Origin: an uncultured Duodenibacillus sp.
Lineage (GTDB): Bacteria; Pseudomonadota; Gammaproteobacteria; Burkholderiales; Burkholderiaceae_F
Direction of reading: 5' to 3'
Assembly: GCA_944390745.1 (NCBI GenBank)
Contig: CALXQK010000013.1
Coordinates: forward strand, 370,696-434,695
DNA length: 64,000 nucleotides
Shown here one piece after another: positions 1 to 7,763 of the stretch. A model generated the notes under the pieces. That model saw nothing but the letters and a program-made list of their open reading frames with translations. It was not told where the DNA came from and searched no databases. A program made the position numbers and the translations under genes. The stretch's first letter is position 1; each line of letters opens with the position of its first letter.

Positions 1-133
1 AGCTCTGGCGGTTGAAGCTCTCCCAGGGATCCTTCGGGTCGCTGCCGGCCCCCTCGGGAACCTGGGCGCAGCCCGAGACAAGAAGAACCGCTGCGGCCGC
101 CGCAAGCGCCGCCGTCCGGCGTAACTGAATCAT
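1..133 (-). CDS. mlaA: MlaA (VacJ) outer-membrane lipoprotein, N-terminal part only
   Basis: Only the first 44 codons are present; the gene runs off the left edge. It begins ATG at 133 with an AGGT ribosome-binding site about six bases upstream. The visible peptide has a basic start (MIQLRR), an Ala-rich hydrophobic stretch and a lipobox LVSGC with the acylated Cys at residue 22. The mature part carries DPWESFNR, typical of the N-terminus of MlaA/VacJ proteins. MlaA sits in the outer membrane and removes mislocalised phospholipids from the outer leaflet. It follows mlaD by 53 bases on the same strand, an order I recall from Burkholderiales, so it is read as the fourth gene of the mla operon. 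Confidence 0.85.
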   Translation of the reverse strand, partial: MIQLRRTAALAAAAAVLLVSGCAQVPEGAGSDPKDPWESFNRQS

Positions 134-186
134 TTTTCTACCTGTTGCTCAATGATTTTTATTGTTGTGTCGGGGTTGGGCGAAGA

Positions 187-660
187 TCACTCGCTCGAGC
201 CGCCCTTCTCGGCAAAGGAGTAGAGCAGCTGGCTGATGAGATTTTCAAGCACAAGCGCCGACTGCGTCATTTCAATGCGGCTGCCGGCCTTGAGGTTGCC
301 GTCCTCGCCGCCCGGGGCAATGCCGATGTACTGCTCGCCGAGAAGACCCGAGGTCAGGATCTTGGCCGAGCTGTCCACCGGGAACTGATAGGCGCTGTCA
401 AGGTCCATCACCACCCGGGCCTGGAAGGTCTGGGGGTCAAAGGCAATCGAGCGCACCCGGCCGACCACCACGCCCGCACTCTTGACGGGCGCGCGCGCCT
501 TGAGTCCGCCCACATCATCAAAGTTTGCCGACACCTCATAGGTCTGCGCCCCCCAGTTGAAGTTGCCGAGATTGGCCGCCTTGAGGGAAACAAAGAGCAG
601 CGCGGCAAAGCCGAGCAGCACGAACAGACCGACGAGAAATTCCAGACTCTTGCGTTCCAT
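187..660 (-). CDS. mlaD: MlaD, substrate-binding subunit of the Mla phospholipid transporter
   Basis: 157 residues. One N-terminal membrane anchor (about residues 8-28, LEFLVGLFVLLGFAALLFV) is followed by a single MCE domain with YEVSANFDDVGGLKARAPVK and the conserved GVVVGRV segment. The C-terminus forms the hydrophobic helix (LENLISQLLYSF) that in MlaD hexamers lines the lipid channel. It is anchored in the inner membrane, faces the periplasm and works with MlaE and MlaF, which lie directly upstream. Length and domain order match the family. The start at 660 has AAGAG upstream. The gene is 59 bases after mlaE. Confidence 0.95.
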   Translation of the reverse strand: MERKSLEFLVGLFVLLGFAALLFVSLKAANLGNFNWGAQTYEVSANFDDVGGLKARAPVKSAGVVVGRVRSIAFDPQTFQARVVMDLDSAYQFPVDSSAKILTSGLLGEQYIGIAPGGEDGNLKAGSRIEMTQSALVLENLISQLLYSFAEKGGSSE

Positions 661-719
661 GATGAAGCTCTTTTCGTGTTTGTCTTGTTGACTGATGGAT
701 TTCCGAACTCCGCCGCCGG

Positions 720-1514
720 CTAAAGCCCGGAGAACATGTTTGCCGTCATGATGAAGTCAAGCCCCAGAACAAGGAGCGAGCTCACCACCACCGTGCGCGT
801 CGTGGCCCGCGAGACGCCGTCGGGCGTCGGGCGCGAGCTGTAGCCCTGAAAGAGCGCCACCAGCCCCACGGCCGCGCCGAAGACGATCGACTTGATGACG
901 CCGTTGAGCACGTCGGTGAAGATGTCCACGCTGCTTTGCATCTGCGACCAGAAGGCGCCGTTGTCCGTTCCAATGAGGCCCACGCCCACGACCCAGGCCC
1001 CGAAGATGCCCATGGCCGAGAAGATGAGCGCCAGAATCGGCATGGAGATCATCACGCCCGCAAAGCGCGGCGCCATGATGCGGCGCAGGGGATCAACGCC
1101 CATCATCTCCATGGCCGCAAGCTGCTCGCCCGCGCGCATCAGACCGATCTCGGCCGTCAGCGACGTGCCCGCGCGGCCGGCAAAAAGCAGCGCCGTCACG
1201 ACGGGCCCGAGCTCGCGCATGAGCGCGAGCGCCACCAGCACGCCGAGCGCCTGCTCGCTGCCGTAGCGCACAAGAATGTAGTACCCCTGCAGCCCCAGCA
1301 CGAAGCCCACGAAAAGCCCCGAGACCGAGATGATCACCAGCGAGTAGTTGCCGATGAAGTGCACCTGCTGCACGATGAGGAAGAATCGTCCGAACGAGGC
1401 GGGAATCTGCCGCAGCACCGCGAGCGAAAAAAGCGTCATGCGCCCGATGCCGCGCATTTCGCGCACAAACCACGCCCCGAGCGAGGCCACCATGTTGTAG
1501 AGAAGCTGGATCAT
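720..1514 (-). CDS. mlaE: MlaE, permease of the Mla phospholipid transporter
   Basis: 264 residues, the usual length for MlaE/YrbE permeases. An amphipathic N-terminal interface region is followed by several membrane segments. The conserved block around residues 100-165 includes LVALALMRELGPVVTALLFA, the tract GRAGTSLTAEIGLM and the EQLAAMEMMGVDP motif; the family uses this region to couple to the MlaF ATPase. The start ATG overlaps the mlaF stop by four bases (ATGA at 1511-1514), so the two are translationally coupled. Confidence 0.95.
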   Translation of the reverse strand: MIQLLYNMVASLGAWFVREMRGIGRMTLFSLAVLRQIPASFGRFFLIVQQVHFIGNYSLVIISVSGLFVGFVLGLQGYYILVRYGSEQALGVLVALALMRELGPVVTALLFAGRAGTSLTAEIGLMRAGEQLAAMEMMGVDPLRRIMAPRFAGVMISMPILALIFSAMGIFGAWVVGVGLIGTDNGAFWSQMQSSVDIFTDVLNGVIKSIVFGAAVGLVALFQGYSSRPTPDGVSRATTRTVVVSSLLVLGLDFIMTANMFSGL

Positions 1515-2320
1515 TTCGTGCGCACTCCAAAGGCCTTCTCAATGGGATCGGCCGGATAGTGAAAGCGCACCGGACCATCGGGCTGGGCGTCAAGAAACTG
1601 CCGCACATAGGGGTCGCTCGAGGCCGAAAGCTCCTCAGGAGTCCCCTCGGCGGAAATCCGTCCGGCGTTGACCATGTAGACGTAGTCGGCGATGGCAAAG
1701 GTCTCGGCCACGTCGTGCGTGACGATGATGGCCGTGGCTCCGAGCGCATCGTTGAGGCTGCGGATGAGCTGTGCGGTGACGCCCATCGAGATCGGATCAA
1801 GCCCGGCAAAGGGCTCGTCATACATGATGAGATCCGGATCAAGCGCAATGGCGCGGGCCAGGGCCACGCGCCGGGCCATGCCGCCCGAGATGTCCGAGGG
1901 CATCAGAGAGGCCGCGCCGCGCAGACCCACCGCATCGAGCTTCATGAGCACCATGTCGCGGATCATCTCCTCGTCGAGATCGGTCTGCTCGCGCAGCGGG
2001 AAGGCGACATTGTCGAAAACCGACAGGTCGGTAAAGAGCGCGCCGAACTGAAAGAGCATCCCCATGCGGCGGCGGATGGCATAAAGCCGCGCATGATCGG
2101 CCGTATGGACCTCCTCGCCGTCAAAGATGATCCGGCCCTTCTGGGGCGTGAGCAATCCGCCGATGAGCTTGAGCAGCGTCGTCTTGCCCATGCCCGAGCC
2201 GCCCATGATCGCAACGACCTGGCCGCGCCCGAACCTGAGCGTCACATCGTCGAGGATCACCCGCCGGCTGTAGCCGAAGGTGAGATCGCGAATCTCGAGA
2301 AAAGCTTCCGTTAGCGACAT
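1511..2320 (-). CDS. mlaF: MlaF, ATPase of the Mla phospholipid transporter
   Basis: 269 residues. ABC ATPase with Walker A GGSGMGKTT (about residues 40-48), a Q-loop after MGMLFQFGALF, the signature DISGGMARRVALARA and Walker B LIMYDEPFAGLDP, then the H-loop IIVTHD. The Met in Walker A and the signature SGGMARR are characteristic of MlaF-type ATPases. It energises phospholipid movement between inner and outer membrane. It is the first gene of the operon. No clear ribosome-binding site is seen before the ATG at 2320. A palindrome lies 22-40 bases upstream (separate entry). Confidence 0.95.
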   Translation of the reverse strand: MSLTEAFLEIRDLTFGYSRRVILDDVTLRFGRGQVVAIMGGSGMGKTTLLKLIGGLLTPQKGRIIFDGEEVHTADHARLYAIRRRMGMLFQFGALFTDLSVFDNVAFPLREQTDLDEEMIRDMVLMKLDAVGLRGAASLMPSDISGGMARRVALARAIALDPDLIMYDEPFAGLDPISMGVTAQLIRSLNDALGATAIIVTHDVAETFAIADYVYMVNAGRISAEGTPEELSASSDPYVRQFLDAQPDGPVRFHYPADPIEKAFGVRTK

Positions 2321-2341
2321 AAGGCATCAAACAGTTCATCC

Positions 2342-2360
2342 GAACACTGAACGAGTGTTC
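2342..2360. promoter_or_regulatory. Palindromic operator-like site upstream of mlaF
   Basis: GAACACT-N5-AGTGTTC is a perfect 7-bp inverted repeat. A second palindrome, CTGAAC-N4-GTTCAG, overlaps it. The site lies 22 bases upstream of the mlaF start codon. A GATAAT -10-like hexamer on the minus strand (2378-2383) precedes it, so it would sit at or just after the transcription start. The shape resembles TetR-family operators, but no regulator gene is adjacent. The repeat is directly visible; its function is inferred. Confidence 0.4.
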
Positions 2361-2494
2361 AGCAAAAAGCACCGGTCATTATCGCACGCGTGCGCAGCCT
2401 CGAGATAGCCGCCGGCGCACAACTGCGGTCACCTGCGACCAAAGAGGGAGCAACCCCCGCCGGATCCCTAGGCCTTTCGGCTGAAGCAGGCCGC

Positions 2495-3007
2495 TCAGCC
2501 GGCCGCCTTGTCCGCGCCGCCTCCAAGCAGCGCCGCATCAGGCGCATAGCGCAGGCCGCGCGCAATGCCCAGCGCCTTGAGCCTGGCGTCGTCAGGGGCA
2601 ATGACCTCAAAGCAGGCGGCAAGCTCGGCGGGGATGTCCTCGGAGCGGCGCGTGCGAAGGTTGACGTAGTTCCACTCGGTGGCCGCCGTGCAGCAGAGCT
2701 TGCCCGCACCGTTTTTCATGGCGTAGCGGCGCAGGCTGGCGTGCCCCGAGAACCCCTGCACCCAGGTGTAGACCGTGACGGTCTCGCCCAGCCGGCAGGG
2801 CCGCAGATACTCCACCCAGTGCTCGCGGGAGACCCAGACGCCGTCGCCGTCCTTGAAGTAGCGCGCGCTGTCCCAGCCGCCCTGCGCCGAGGCCTCGCGG
2901 GCGATCTCCTCCATCCAGCGCAGATAGACGCGGTTGTTGACGTGTTCAAGTTCATCGATGTCGTCGGGCCCGACGACAAACTGGCGGCTGACAATGGTCG
3001 AGATCAT
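2495..3007 (-). CDS. Hotdog-fold acyl-CoA thioesterase (4HBT/YbgC-FadM type)
   Basis: 170 residues. The N-terminal half contains DIDELEHVNNRVYLRWMEE, matching the 4-hydroxybenzoyl-CoA thioesterase family, in which an Asp/Asn-His pair near the N-terminus and a helix (YLRWMEEIARE) form the active site. Further hotdog strands follow (VEYLRPCRLGETVTVYTWV). It would hydrolyse acyl-CoA or acyl-ACP; the substrate cannot be told from sequence. The start overlaps the stop of the upstream acyltransferase by four bases (ATGA, 3004-3007), so it is coupled to it and probably acts in lipid metabolism. Confidence 0.8.
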   Translation of the reverse strand: MISTIVSRQFVVGPDDIDELEHVNNRVYLRWMEEIAREASAQGGWDSARYFKDGDGVWVSREHWVEYLRPCRLGETVTVYTWVQGFSGHASLRRYAMKNGAGKLCCTAATEWNYVNLRTRRSEDIPAELAACFEVIAPDDARLKALGIARGLRYAPDAALLGGGADKAAG

Positions 3008-3894
3008 GGACTGGCCTGCTCCTTGCTGAATCCTGCGTCTGCAGGGTCTGCGCCCGCGGCCTTCGCAGGCTCAAGCCGGGAGGAGTCCGCGGCGCTGGTT
3101 GCGTGCACCGCGGCGGCGGCCGCAAGCGGATCGGGAACGCCGATTGCCGCGCACATTGCCGCGGAGGCCTGGCGGCAGATCACATGGCGGTTGTCGCCGT
3201 GGATCGGATCGAGCACCAGCACGTCGACGTGAAAGCCGGGCGTATTGAGAATCTTCCAGATGCACTCAAAAAGCCCCACGCTGCCCGTATAGGCTGCGCG
3301 CGTGGTCACCTCGTCGCCCGCCTTGTAGCGGATGACGATGGGAATGACCGCCGCCCCGGTGCGCGCCGCCGCCTCCATCAGGTTGGCGTGCAGCGGCAGC
3401 AGCCCCCTGCCGTCGGAGGTCGTTCCCTCGGGAAAGAGCAGCAGGTTGCGGCCCTCACGAAGCGCCTCCTGCATGCGCTCGGAGATCGACAAAAGCGCGC
3501 GCTTTTTCCCGCGCTCGATGAAGATCGTCCCCACCGCCGCGGCGATGCGTCCGAACACGGGCCAGCGCGAGATTTCAGCCTTGGCCACGAAGGACGAGGG
3601 CGCCAGGGCGTTCAGAATGAAGATGTCCAGAACCGAGCAGTGGTTGGCAAGCAGCAGCCGCCCCATGGCGCCCGGAGTGATGCCGCACTCGTGGGCGCGC
3701 GCATCGGAAATGGCGCCGTGGACCTTGACGCGGATGCCGAGCCAGCGCAGAAACCTGCCCGCCCAGCGCTTGATGACGCGCCCCCGGCGCTCGGGCGTGC
3801 CCGCGGCCGGAAGCACCACGCTGATCACCCACAGGCATCCGAGTACGTAGAGAAAAATCAAGAGAAAGCGCCCGAGCGCTCCAAGCTTTTGCAT
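3004..3894 (-). CDS. 1-acyl-sn-glycerol-3-phosphate acyltransferase (PlsC family)
   Basis: 296 residues. A membrane segment (about residues 8-28) precedes the acyltransferase domain. The HX4D catalytic motif is NHCSVLD (about residues 83-89) and the second substrate-binding motif is LLFPEGTTS (about residues 152-160). It would acylate lysophosphatidic acid or a related lysolipid at the inner membrane. The C-terminal 45 residues (Ala/Asp-rich) extend past the usual domain and look disordered. It shares one base with ruvX upstream (TGATG) and four with the thioesterase downstream, forming a tight operon. Confidence 0.88.
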   Translation of the reverse strand: MQKLGALGRFLLIFLYVLGCLWVISVVLPAAGTPERRGRVIKRWAGRFLRWLGIRVKVHGAISDARAHECGITPGAMGRLLLANHCSVLDIFILNALAPSSFVAKAEISRWPVFGRIAAAVGTIFIERGKKRALLSISERMQEALREGRNLLLFPEGTTSDGRGLLPLHANLMEAAARTGAAVIPIVIRYKAGDEVTTRAAYTGSVGLFECIWKILNTPGFHVDVLVLDPIHGDNRHVICRQASAAMCAAIGVPDPLAAAAAVHATSAADSSRLEPAKAAGADPADAGFSKEQASP

Positions 3895-4403
3895 CAGATC
3901 TCCCTTCCGCCGCAGACAAGAACGCGCCGGACCCCGTCCCCGGACGGCTGCGGCTGCTCGACAAGCGCAAGCGCGCCGACGGGCCAGCCGCCCTCGTCAA
4001 ACCATTGCTGCAGGATCACGGCCGCAGCGGCGTCATCAATGTAATCCTCTTTGAGGGCCTCGTCTCCGAGCACCGCCGAGGAGTAGCGCTCGTCGGTCAT
4101 GAAGACCGGCACGCCCGCATGGCGCCCCTCGAGCTGCCGGGCAAAGCGCAGCGCCCGCGCGGTCATCTCATGCGGGGTTCCGTCCGGATGCCGCGGCAGG
4201 CCCACCACGCAGGCGGCGGGCCGCCACTGCTCGATGAGCCGGCCGACACCCTGCCAGCGCGCCCGGACCGTGCGGCTGTCGATGATCTCAAGCGCACGCG
4301 CGGCGCGCGTGAGCCCGTTGCCGACGCTCACGCCGATGCGCACGGCTCCAAAGTCAAACCCAAGAACCACGCCCTCGCCAATGTCGAGCGCAGACGTCTG
4401 CAC
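3894..4403 (-). CDS. ruvX: RuvX/YqgF family Holliday-junction resolvase-like nuclease
   Basis: 169 residues, slightly long for the family. An RNase H-like fold is indicated by VLGFDFGAVRIGVSVGN (first catalytic Asp about residue 17), the central CVVGLPRHPDGTPHE and the C-terminal VFMTDERYSS, then DDAAAAVILQQWFD. Family members act in pre-16S rRNA 5'-end processing and have been proposed as resolvases. It lies 24 bases after yqgE, the common yqgE-ruvX pairing. A TGATG overlap joins it to the acyltransferase. Confidence 0.92.
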   Translation of the reverse strand: MQTSALDIGEGVVLGFDFGAVRIGVSVGNGLTRAARALEIIDSRTVRARWQGVGRLIEQWRPAACVVGLPRHPDGTPHEMTARALRFARQLEGRHAGVPVFMTDERYSSAVLGDEALKEDYIDDAAAAVILQQWFDEGGWPVGALALVEQPQPSGDGVRRVLVCGGREI

Positions 4404-4427
4404 GGCCTTTCTCCTGTCTGACGGGCG

Positions 4428-5045
4428 CTAGGCGTGCCCGGCCTGGTTGAAGGAAAAGGGACTCGCATCGCCGGGCAGCTTCGAGACGTCCAGCCCGGAG
4501 AGGGTCAGCGCCGTGTTGTAGCGGCTCTCCATGGGCTCGCTGAAGATCACCCGCGGCATCGGATCGCTCGTGATCCATGCCCCGTCCTCGATCTCCCTTT
4601 CAAGCTGCCCCGGAGCCCAGCTCGCGCACCCAATGGTCATGTAGAAGCGCTCGGGGCCCGTCCCCTCGGCAATCGCCGAGACGATGTCCTGCGAAATGGA
4701 GACCTCAATCTGCGCATCCCGATAGATCGACACGTCCCAGTGCCGGTCATCGGCGGGCTCGTGAAGCACGTAGCCGTGCGTGATGTTGACCGGGCCGCCC
4801 CAGCCGATGGGCGTGGCGCTCGTCTGTTCAGTGACCGGCATCTTGAGCTGCTCGCAGACGTCGCTCATCGTGATTCCGCCCACGCGGTTGACGACGATGC
4901 CCATGGCGCCGAGGCTGGGGTTGTGCCTGGCAATGAAGATCACCGTCTTTCTGAAGCTCGGATCGTCCATCGAGGGCGAGGCAATCAAAAACTTGCCGGC
5001 ATAGCGGCCGGGAGGCTCGTTTCTCGTGGAAAAAAGATTTCTCAT
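4428..5045 (-). CDS. yqgE: YqgE/AlgH family protein (UPF0301)
   Basis: I start it at ATG 5045 (MRNLFSTRNE) because family similarity begins there; a longer reading to 5108 adds 21 residues with no family features. The protein is then 205 residues. Diagnostic segments are GKFLIASPSMDDPSFRKTV, ARHNPSLGAMGIVVNR and IGWGGPVN, with a C-terminal RYNTALTLSG. The molecular function is not firmly known. It heads the operon yqgE-ruvX-acyltransferase-thioesterase. A GAG purine patch lies about ten bases before the start. Confidence 0.92.
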   Translation of the reverse strand: MRNLFSTRNEPPGRYAGKFLIASPSMDDPSFRKTVIFIARHNPSLGAMGIVVNRVGGITMSDVCEQLKMPVTEQTSATPIGWGGPVNITHGYVLHEPADDRHWDVSIYRDAQIEVSISQDIVSAIAEGTGPERFYMTIGCASWAPGQLEREIEDGAWITSDPMPRVIFSEPMESRYNTALTLSGLDVSKLPGDASPFSFNQAGHA

Positions 5046-5414
5046 CGCATTCTCGTGCAGTCCGCCGGCGTCCGCCGGGACGCGCGGAGCGCACCACACC
5101 ATGGTCAAGATTCAAGGCTCGCGCGCAGCGCGCCTCATGCGCGCCGGCCGACTCCTTCTGTTTACACGATTTTAGATGTGAAGGCGGCACTGCAAGATTT
5201 CAAGAGCCGCCGCGTGCGGACCGAATCATGATTTTTTTCGGTCCGCCAGCCGTTTTTATGGTGCAGCCGTCATGGTTTCGCGCTACAGTGTGCGCTCGCA
5301 CGGCCCGAACCGCCCGCTTCACCCATCCTGCCTTTTTCCCTGCGGCGGCCCGGACAAGACTTTCATCCTCCCGCCCGGACAGGGCGCAGCGCATTGCAGG
5401 CATTGGGACAAGCC
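5046..5414. other. Divergent intergenic region between yqgE and the YbaK-like gene
   Basis: 369 bases without a supported gene. A minus-strand TAAAAT hexamer (5169-5174), preceded at short spacing by TTGCAG, could be the yqgE promoter. A 10-bp perfect inverted repeat lies at 5216-5225 and 5237-5246 (GCGGACCGAA / TTCGGTCCGC); its 11-base loop contains most of a T-run. Because the T-run is in the loop, it is not a standard terminator. Short open frames here have no family resemblance. Confidence 0.5.
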
Positions 5415-5921
5415 ATGGTTGAACACGTTCTGGAAAAGCTTTGTGAAAAATTTGACGCGGGCAAGGCGCGCTACCGCGTGGTGCACCACCCCGCGGGCGA
5501 CCGCTCAAGCGCCTCGGTCTGCGAGGTGCGCGGCACCGAGCTCGGCCAGGGCGCCAAGGCGCTTGTGTGCATGGCCAAGGGCGGCGGCGTCAAGCAGTAC
5601 GTGCTTGCCGTGCTGCCCGCCGACCAGCAGGCCGACCTCAAGAAGCTTGCCCGCGCGCTCGGCGCCAACCGCGCCGGTCTGTGCAGCCCCGAGGAGGTGA
5701 TGGACCTCACGGGGTGCATCCTCGGCGCCGTTCCTCCGGTGTCCTTTGACGAGCGGCTGCTCGCCGTGGCCGACCCCACGCTCTTTACCCGCTACGAGGA
5801 GATCGCCTTCAACGCGGGCGCACGCGACGTCTCGATCATCATCAACACCGAGGACTTTCACCGCATCGCGGCGCCGCGGGAGATCGACTTCCTGCGGCAG
5901 CCCTCGGAGGACGCCGCCTGA
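5415..5921 (+). CDS. YbaK/EbsC family aminoacyl-tRNA deacylase
   Basis: 168 residues from ATG 5415, preceded by GGGA seven bases upstream; an in-frame ATG at 5394 is a less likely start. The protein follows the YbaK/ProX editing-domain pattern: YRVVHHPAG near the N-terminus, CMAKGGGVKQYVLAVLPAD with the conserved Lys, then GCILGAVPPVSF and the C-terminal EIAFNAGARDVSIIINTEDF. Such stand-alone domains hydrolyse mischarged tRNAs such as Cys-tRNA(Pro) or Ala-tRNA(Pro); the exact substrate is not resolvable here. It is monocistronic and followed by a terminator. Confidence 0.85.
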   Translation: MVEHVLEKLCEKFDAGKARYRVVHHPAGDRSSASVCEVRGTELGQGAKALVCMAKGGGVKQYVLAVLPADQQADLKKLARALGANRAGLCSPEEVMDLTGCILGAVPPVSFDERLLAVADPTLFTRYEEIAFNAGARDVSIIINTEDFHRIAAPREIDFLRQPSEDAA

Positions 5922-5950
5922 GGCCCTTCGGGTGCAGCCCCCTGTTTCAA

Positions 5951-5984
5951 AAGGATCCCGTCCGAGCACGCGGATCCTATTTTT
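5951..5984 (+). terminator. Intrinsic terminator of the YbaK-like gene
   Basis: AGGATCC (5952-5958) pairs with GGATCCT (5972-5978) and is followed by ATTTTT. Confidence 0.75.
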
Positions 5985-6068
5985 ATCCCCTGACTTTTTT
6001 CGGTCTCCAACCCGCCGGCCGCGCGCCCGCAGGGCTCCCTGCGCCGGCAGCTCATTTTCTGACAAATC

Positions 6069-6521
6069 ATGGAACTTGACTTCGCCTATGTTCTGAGCAC
6101 CACGCTCACCCCGATTACGCTGATCTCGGGCGTCGGCCTTCTGCTGATGACCATGTCGGCGCGCTACTCGCACACCACCGACCGCGTGCGGCAGCTGATG
6201 AAGACGCTTGAAATGACCGCCGATCCCTGCCGCAAGCTGCGCGCCTCGGTGCACCTGCTCTTCAAGCGCGCCACGCTGCTTCGCAAGGCCATTCTGCTCG
6301 TGGTGCTTTCGGCAGCCTCGTCGGGCCTGCTCGTTCTCACCTGCACCGTTGAGGCGATGTTCGGCACGCCGCTCGAGACCCTCAAGCAGTTCTTCCTGCT
6401 GTGCGCCGTGGGCATGATCGTCTTTTCAACCTTCTACTTCGCCCTTGAGGTCAACATCTCGCTCAAGGCGCTTGAGCTGACGCTGCCGCCCGAGGACGAA
6501 AAAGATCCCCGCTCCAAGTAG
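6069..6521 (+). CDS. DUF2721 family inner-membrane protein
   Basis: 150 residues. An N-terminal membrane segment (LTPITLISGVGLLLMTMSA) is followed by a cytoplasmic linker with RYSHTTDRVRQL, then two adjacent hydrophobic segments (about 75-100 and 105-128). The RYSHTTDRVRQL motif after the first segment is the hallmark of DUF2721. Function is unknown. It stands alone between a plus-strand terminator and a convergent gene. Its last codons overlap the hairpin that terminates the opposite-strand gene. Confidence 0.85.
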   Translation: MELDFAYVLSTTLTPITLISGVGLLLMTMSARYSHTTDRVRQLMKTLEMTADPCRKLRASVHLLFKRATLLRKAILLVVLSAASSGLLVLTCTVEAMFGTPLETLKQFFLLCAVGMIVFSTFYFALEVNISLKALELTLPPEDEKDPRSK

Positions 6522-6534
6522 GAAAACGGGGATC
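6499..6534 (-). terminator. Terminator of the minus-strand 309-residue gene, inside the DUF2721 3' end
   Basis: On the minus strand CGGGGATC follows GATCCCCG (6504-6511 / 6527-6534) and is then followed by five T's. The stem lies across the DUF2721 stop codon on the other strand. Confidence 0.7.
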
Positions 6535-6564
6535 TGAAGCCGCAGCCTCAAGAAACCGGGGCCG

Positions 6565-7494
6565 TCAGGCCGCGGGCTTTTGAGCGGTCTGCGCCGGACT
6601 CTGCGGACTGCCGCCGCTGTCTTCAGAGGCCGCCTTCGCGTCAGCGTCCCCTGCCGGCTTGCTGCGGCGGGCCGTCTTCCCGGCGCCCGCGGCCTTCCTG
6701 CGCGCGGCGCTGCTCTTTCTGCGCTCGGCGGCGGCCTTCTTGCGCTCGAGCGCGGCCTGCTCGTTGAAGATCTCGGCGAGCATCCCGCGGGCCTCCTCGT
6801 GGCTGGAGAGCCAGTCGACCATCATCACGCTGCGCGACAGCCTGGCCACCTCCGGATAGCGCTCAAGAAGCGGCTCGCGCACGTCCTTGAGCCGCCGCCC
6901 GGCAAGAAAGGCCGCGGCAGGCGACGCAGCCGAAAGCTTCGAGCCCTTCTTTTCAGGCACCTTGCTGCTCTCGCCCCAGGGCAGGGCCCCGGCGGGCGGC
7001 TTGGGAATCTGCACCTTGACGGCGCGCTTGGGCGCTCGCAGATCGCGGCGCGCGCGCGAAGTCTCCACGGGCTTCTCCCCCGGAGCGTCTGAAGCCGGCG
7101 CCGGTGCAAGGCCCGCAGCCGCGTCAGAGGAGGCGGCGGACCGGGCCTTTTTTCTTGTCCGGGCCGCGGACCCCGCCTTTGCAGAGGATCCGGACGGTGC
7201 GGTCCCGGCAGCCTCCCTTTCGGGCGCCCTTGCGGCAGGCTTTCCGGCGGATTTCCCGGCGGACTTTTCGACCGCCCCTGCCTCGGGCTTGCGGACGCTG
7301 CCCGAGACGGGCGCTTCAGGGGCCCGGGCGGCCTGCGGCGCCTGCTGGCCGGCCCCGGTCTTTTCGCCGGCAGCCGGCGCCCCGGTGCGAATCGACTGGT
7401 GCGTCGTCCAGGGATAGTCGAGCACCTTGCGGCTTTGCTTCATGCGCCTGGCGGAAACCCACTCGAAAATGGCCTTGATTTTCTGAAAAAACAT
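6565..7494 (-). CDS. Hypothetical Ala/Lys/Arg/Pro-rich, largely disordered protein
   Basis: 309 residues; I do not recognise a family. The N-terminal ~40 residues (FFQKIKAIFEWVSARRMKQ) look helical and amphipathic. Residues ~45-180 are a low-complexity Ala/Gly/Ser/Lys/Arg/Pro tract resembling a charged linker. A compact segment at ~195-240 (RRLKDVREPLLERYPEVARL and the following DWLSSHEEARGMLAEIF) looks folded and helical. The tail is a Lys/Arg/Ala-rich repeat resembling histone H1-like proteins. A GGAG ribosome-binding site precedes ATG 7494 and a terminator lies just past the stop, which supports a real gene. Nucleic-acid binding is only a guess from composition. Confidence 0.65.
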   Translation of the reverse strand: MFFQKIKAIFEWVSARRMKQSRKVLDYPWTTHQSIRTGAPAAGEKTGAGQQAPQAARAPEAPVSGSVRKPEAGAVEKSAGKSAGKPAARAPEREAAGTAPSGSSAKAGSAARTRKKARSAASSDAAAGLAPAPASDAPGEKPVETSRARRDLRAPKRAVKVQIPKPPAGALPWGESSKVPEKKGSKLSAASPAAAFLAGRRLKDVREPLLERYPEVARLSRSVMMVDWLSSHEEARGMLAEIFNEQAALERKKAAAERRKSSAARRKAAGAGKTARRSKPAGDADAKAASEDSGGSPQSPAQTAQKPAA

Positions 7495-7763
7495 CGGCGT
7501 TCACTCCACAGAGACAGGACACGGCCGTCGCGGCCCGCACCGCAACGGGGCCGCGCTCGCATCGGCAGTGCGGTCGATCAGGATTCGGAAGATGCTGTTG
7601 CCTGCGCCCCGAGAGGTGTCGCGCTTTCAATACGCAAGAGCGCTTGCTTCACGCATACTCTTCACCAGCCTTCGCAGGCCGGGAACTCAGGCAGTGTACA
7701 CCGCCCCAATCTTCAACTGCGCCGCGCCCGCCCGGGATGCGCGAAAACCGCAGGAGTCCGCCC

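Noticed and set aside
5200-5508. 102-codon minus-strand frame between yqgE and the YbaK-like gene
   Set aside because: Overlaps the YbaK-like gene start and the inverted repeat; Arg/Ala-rich shadow composition.
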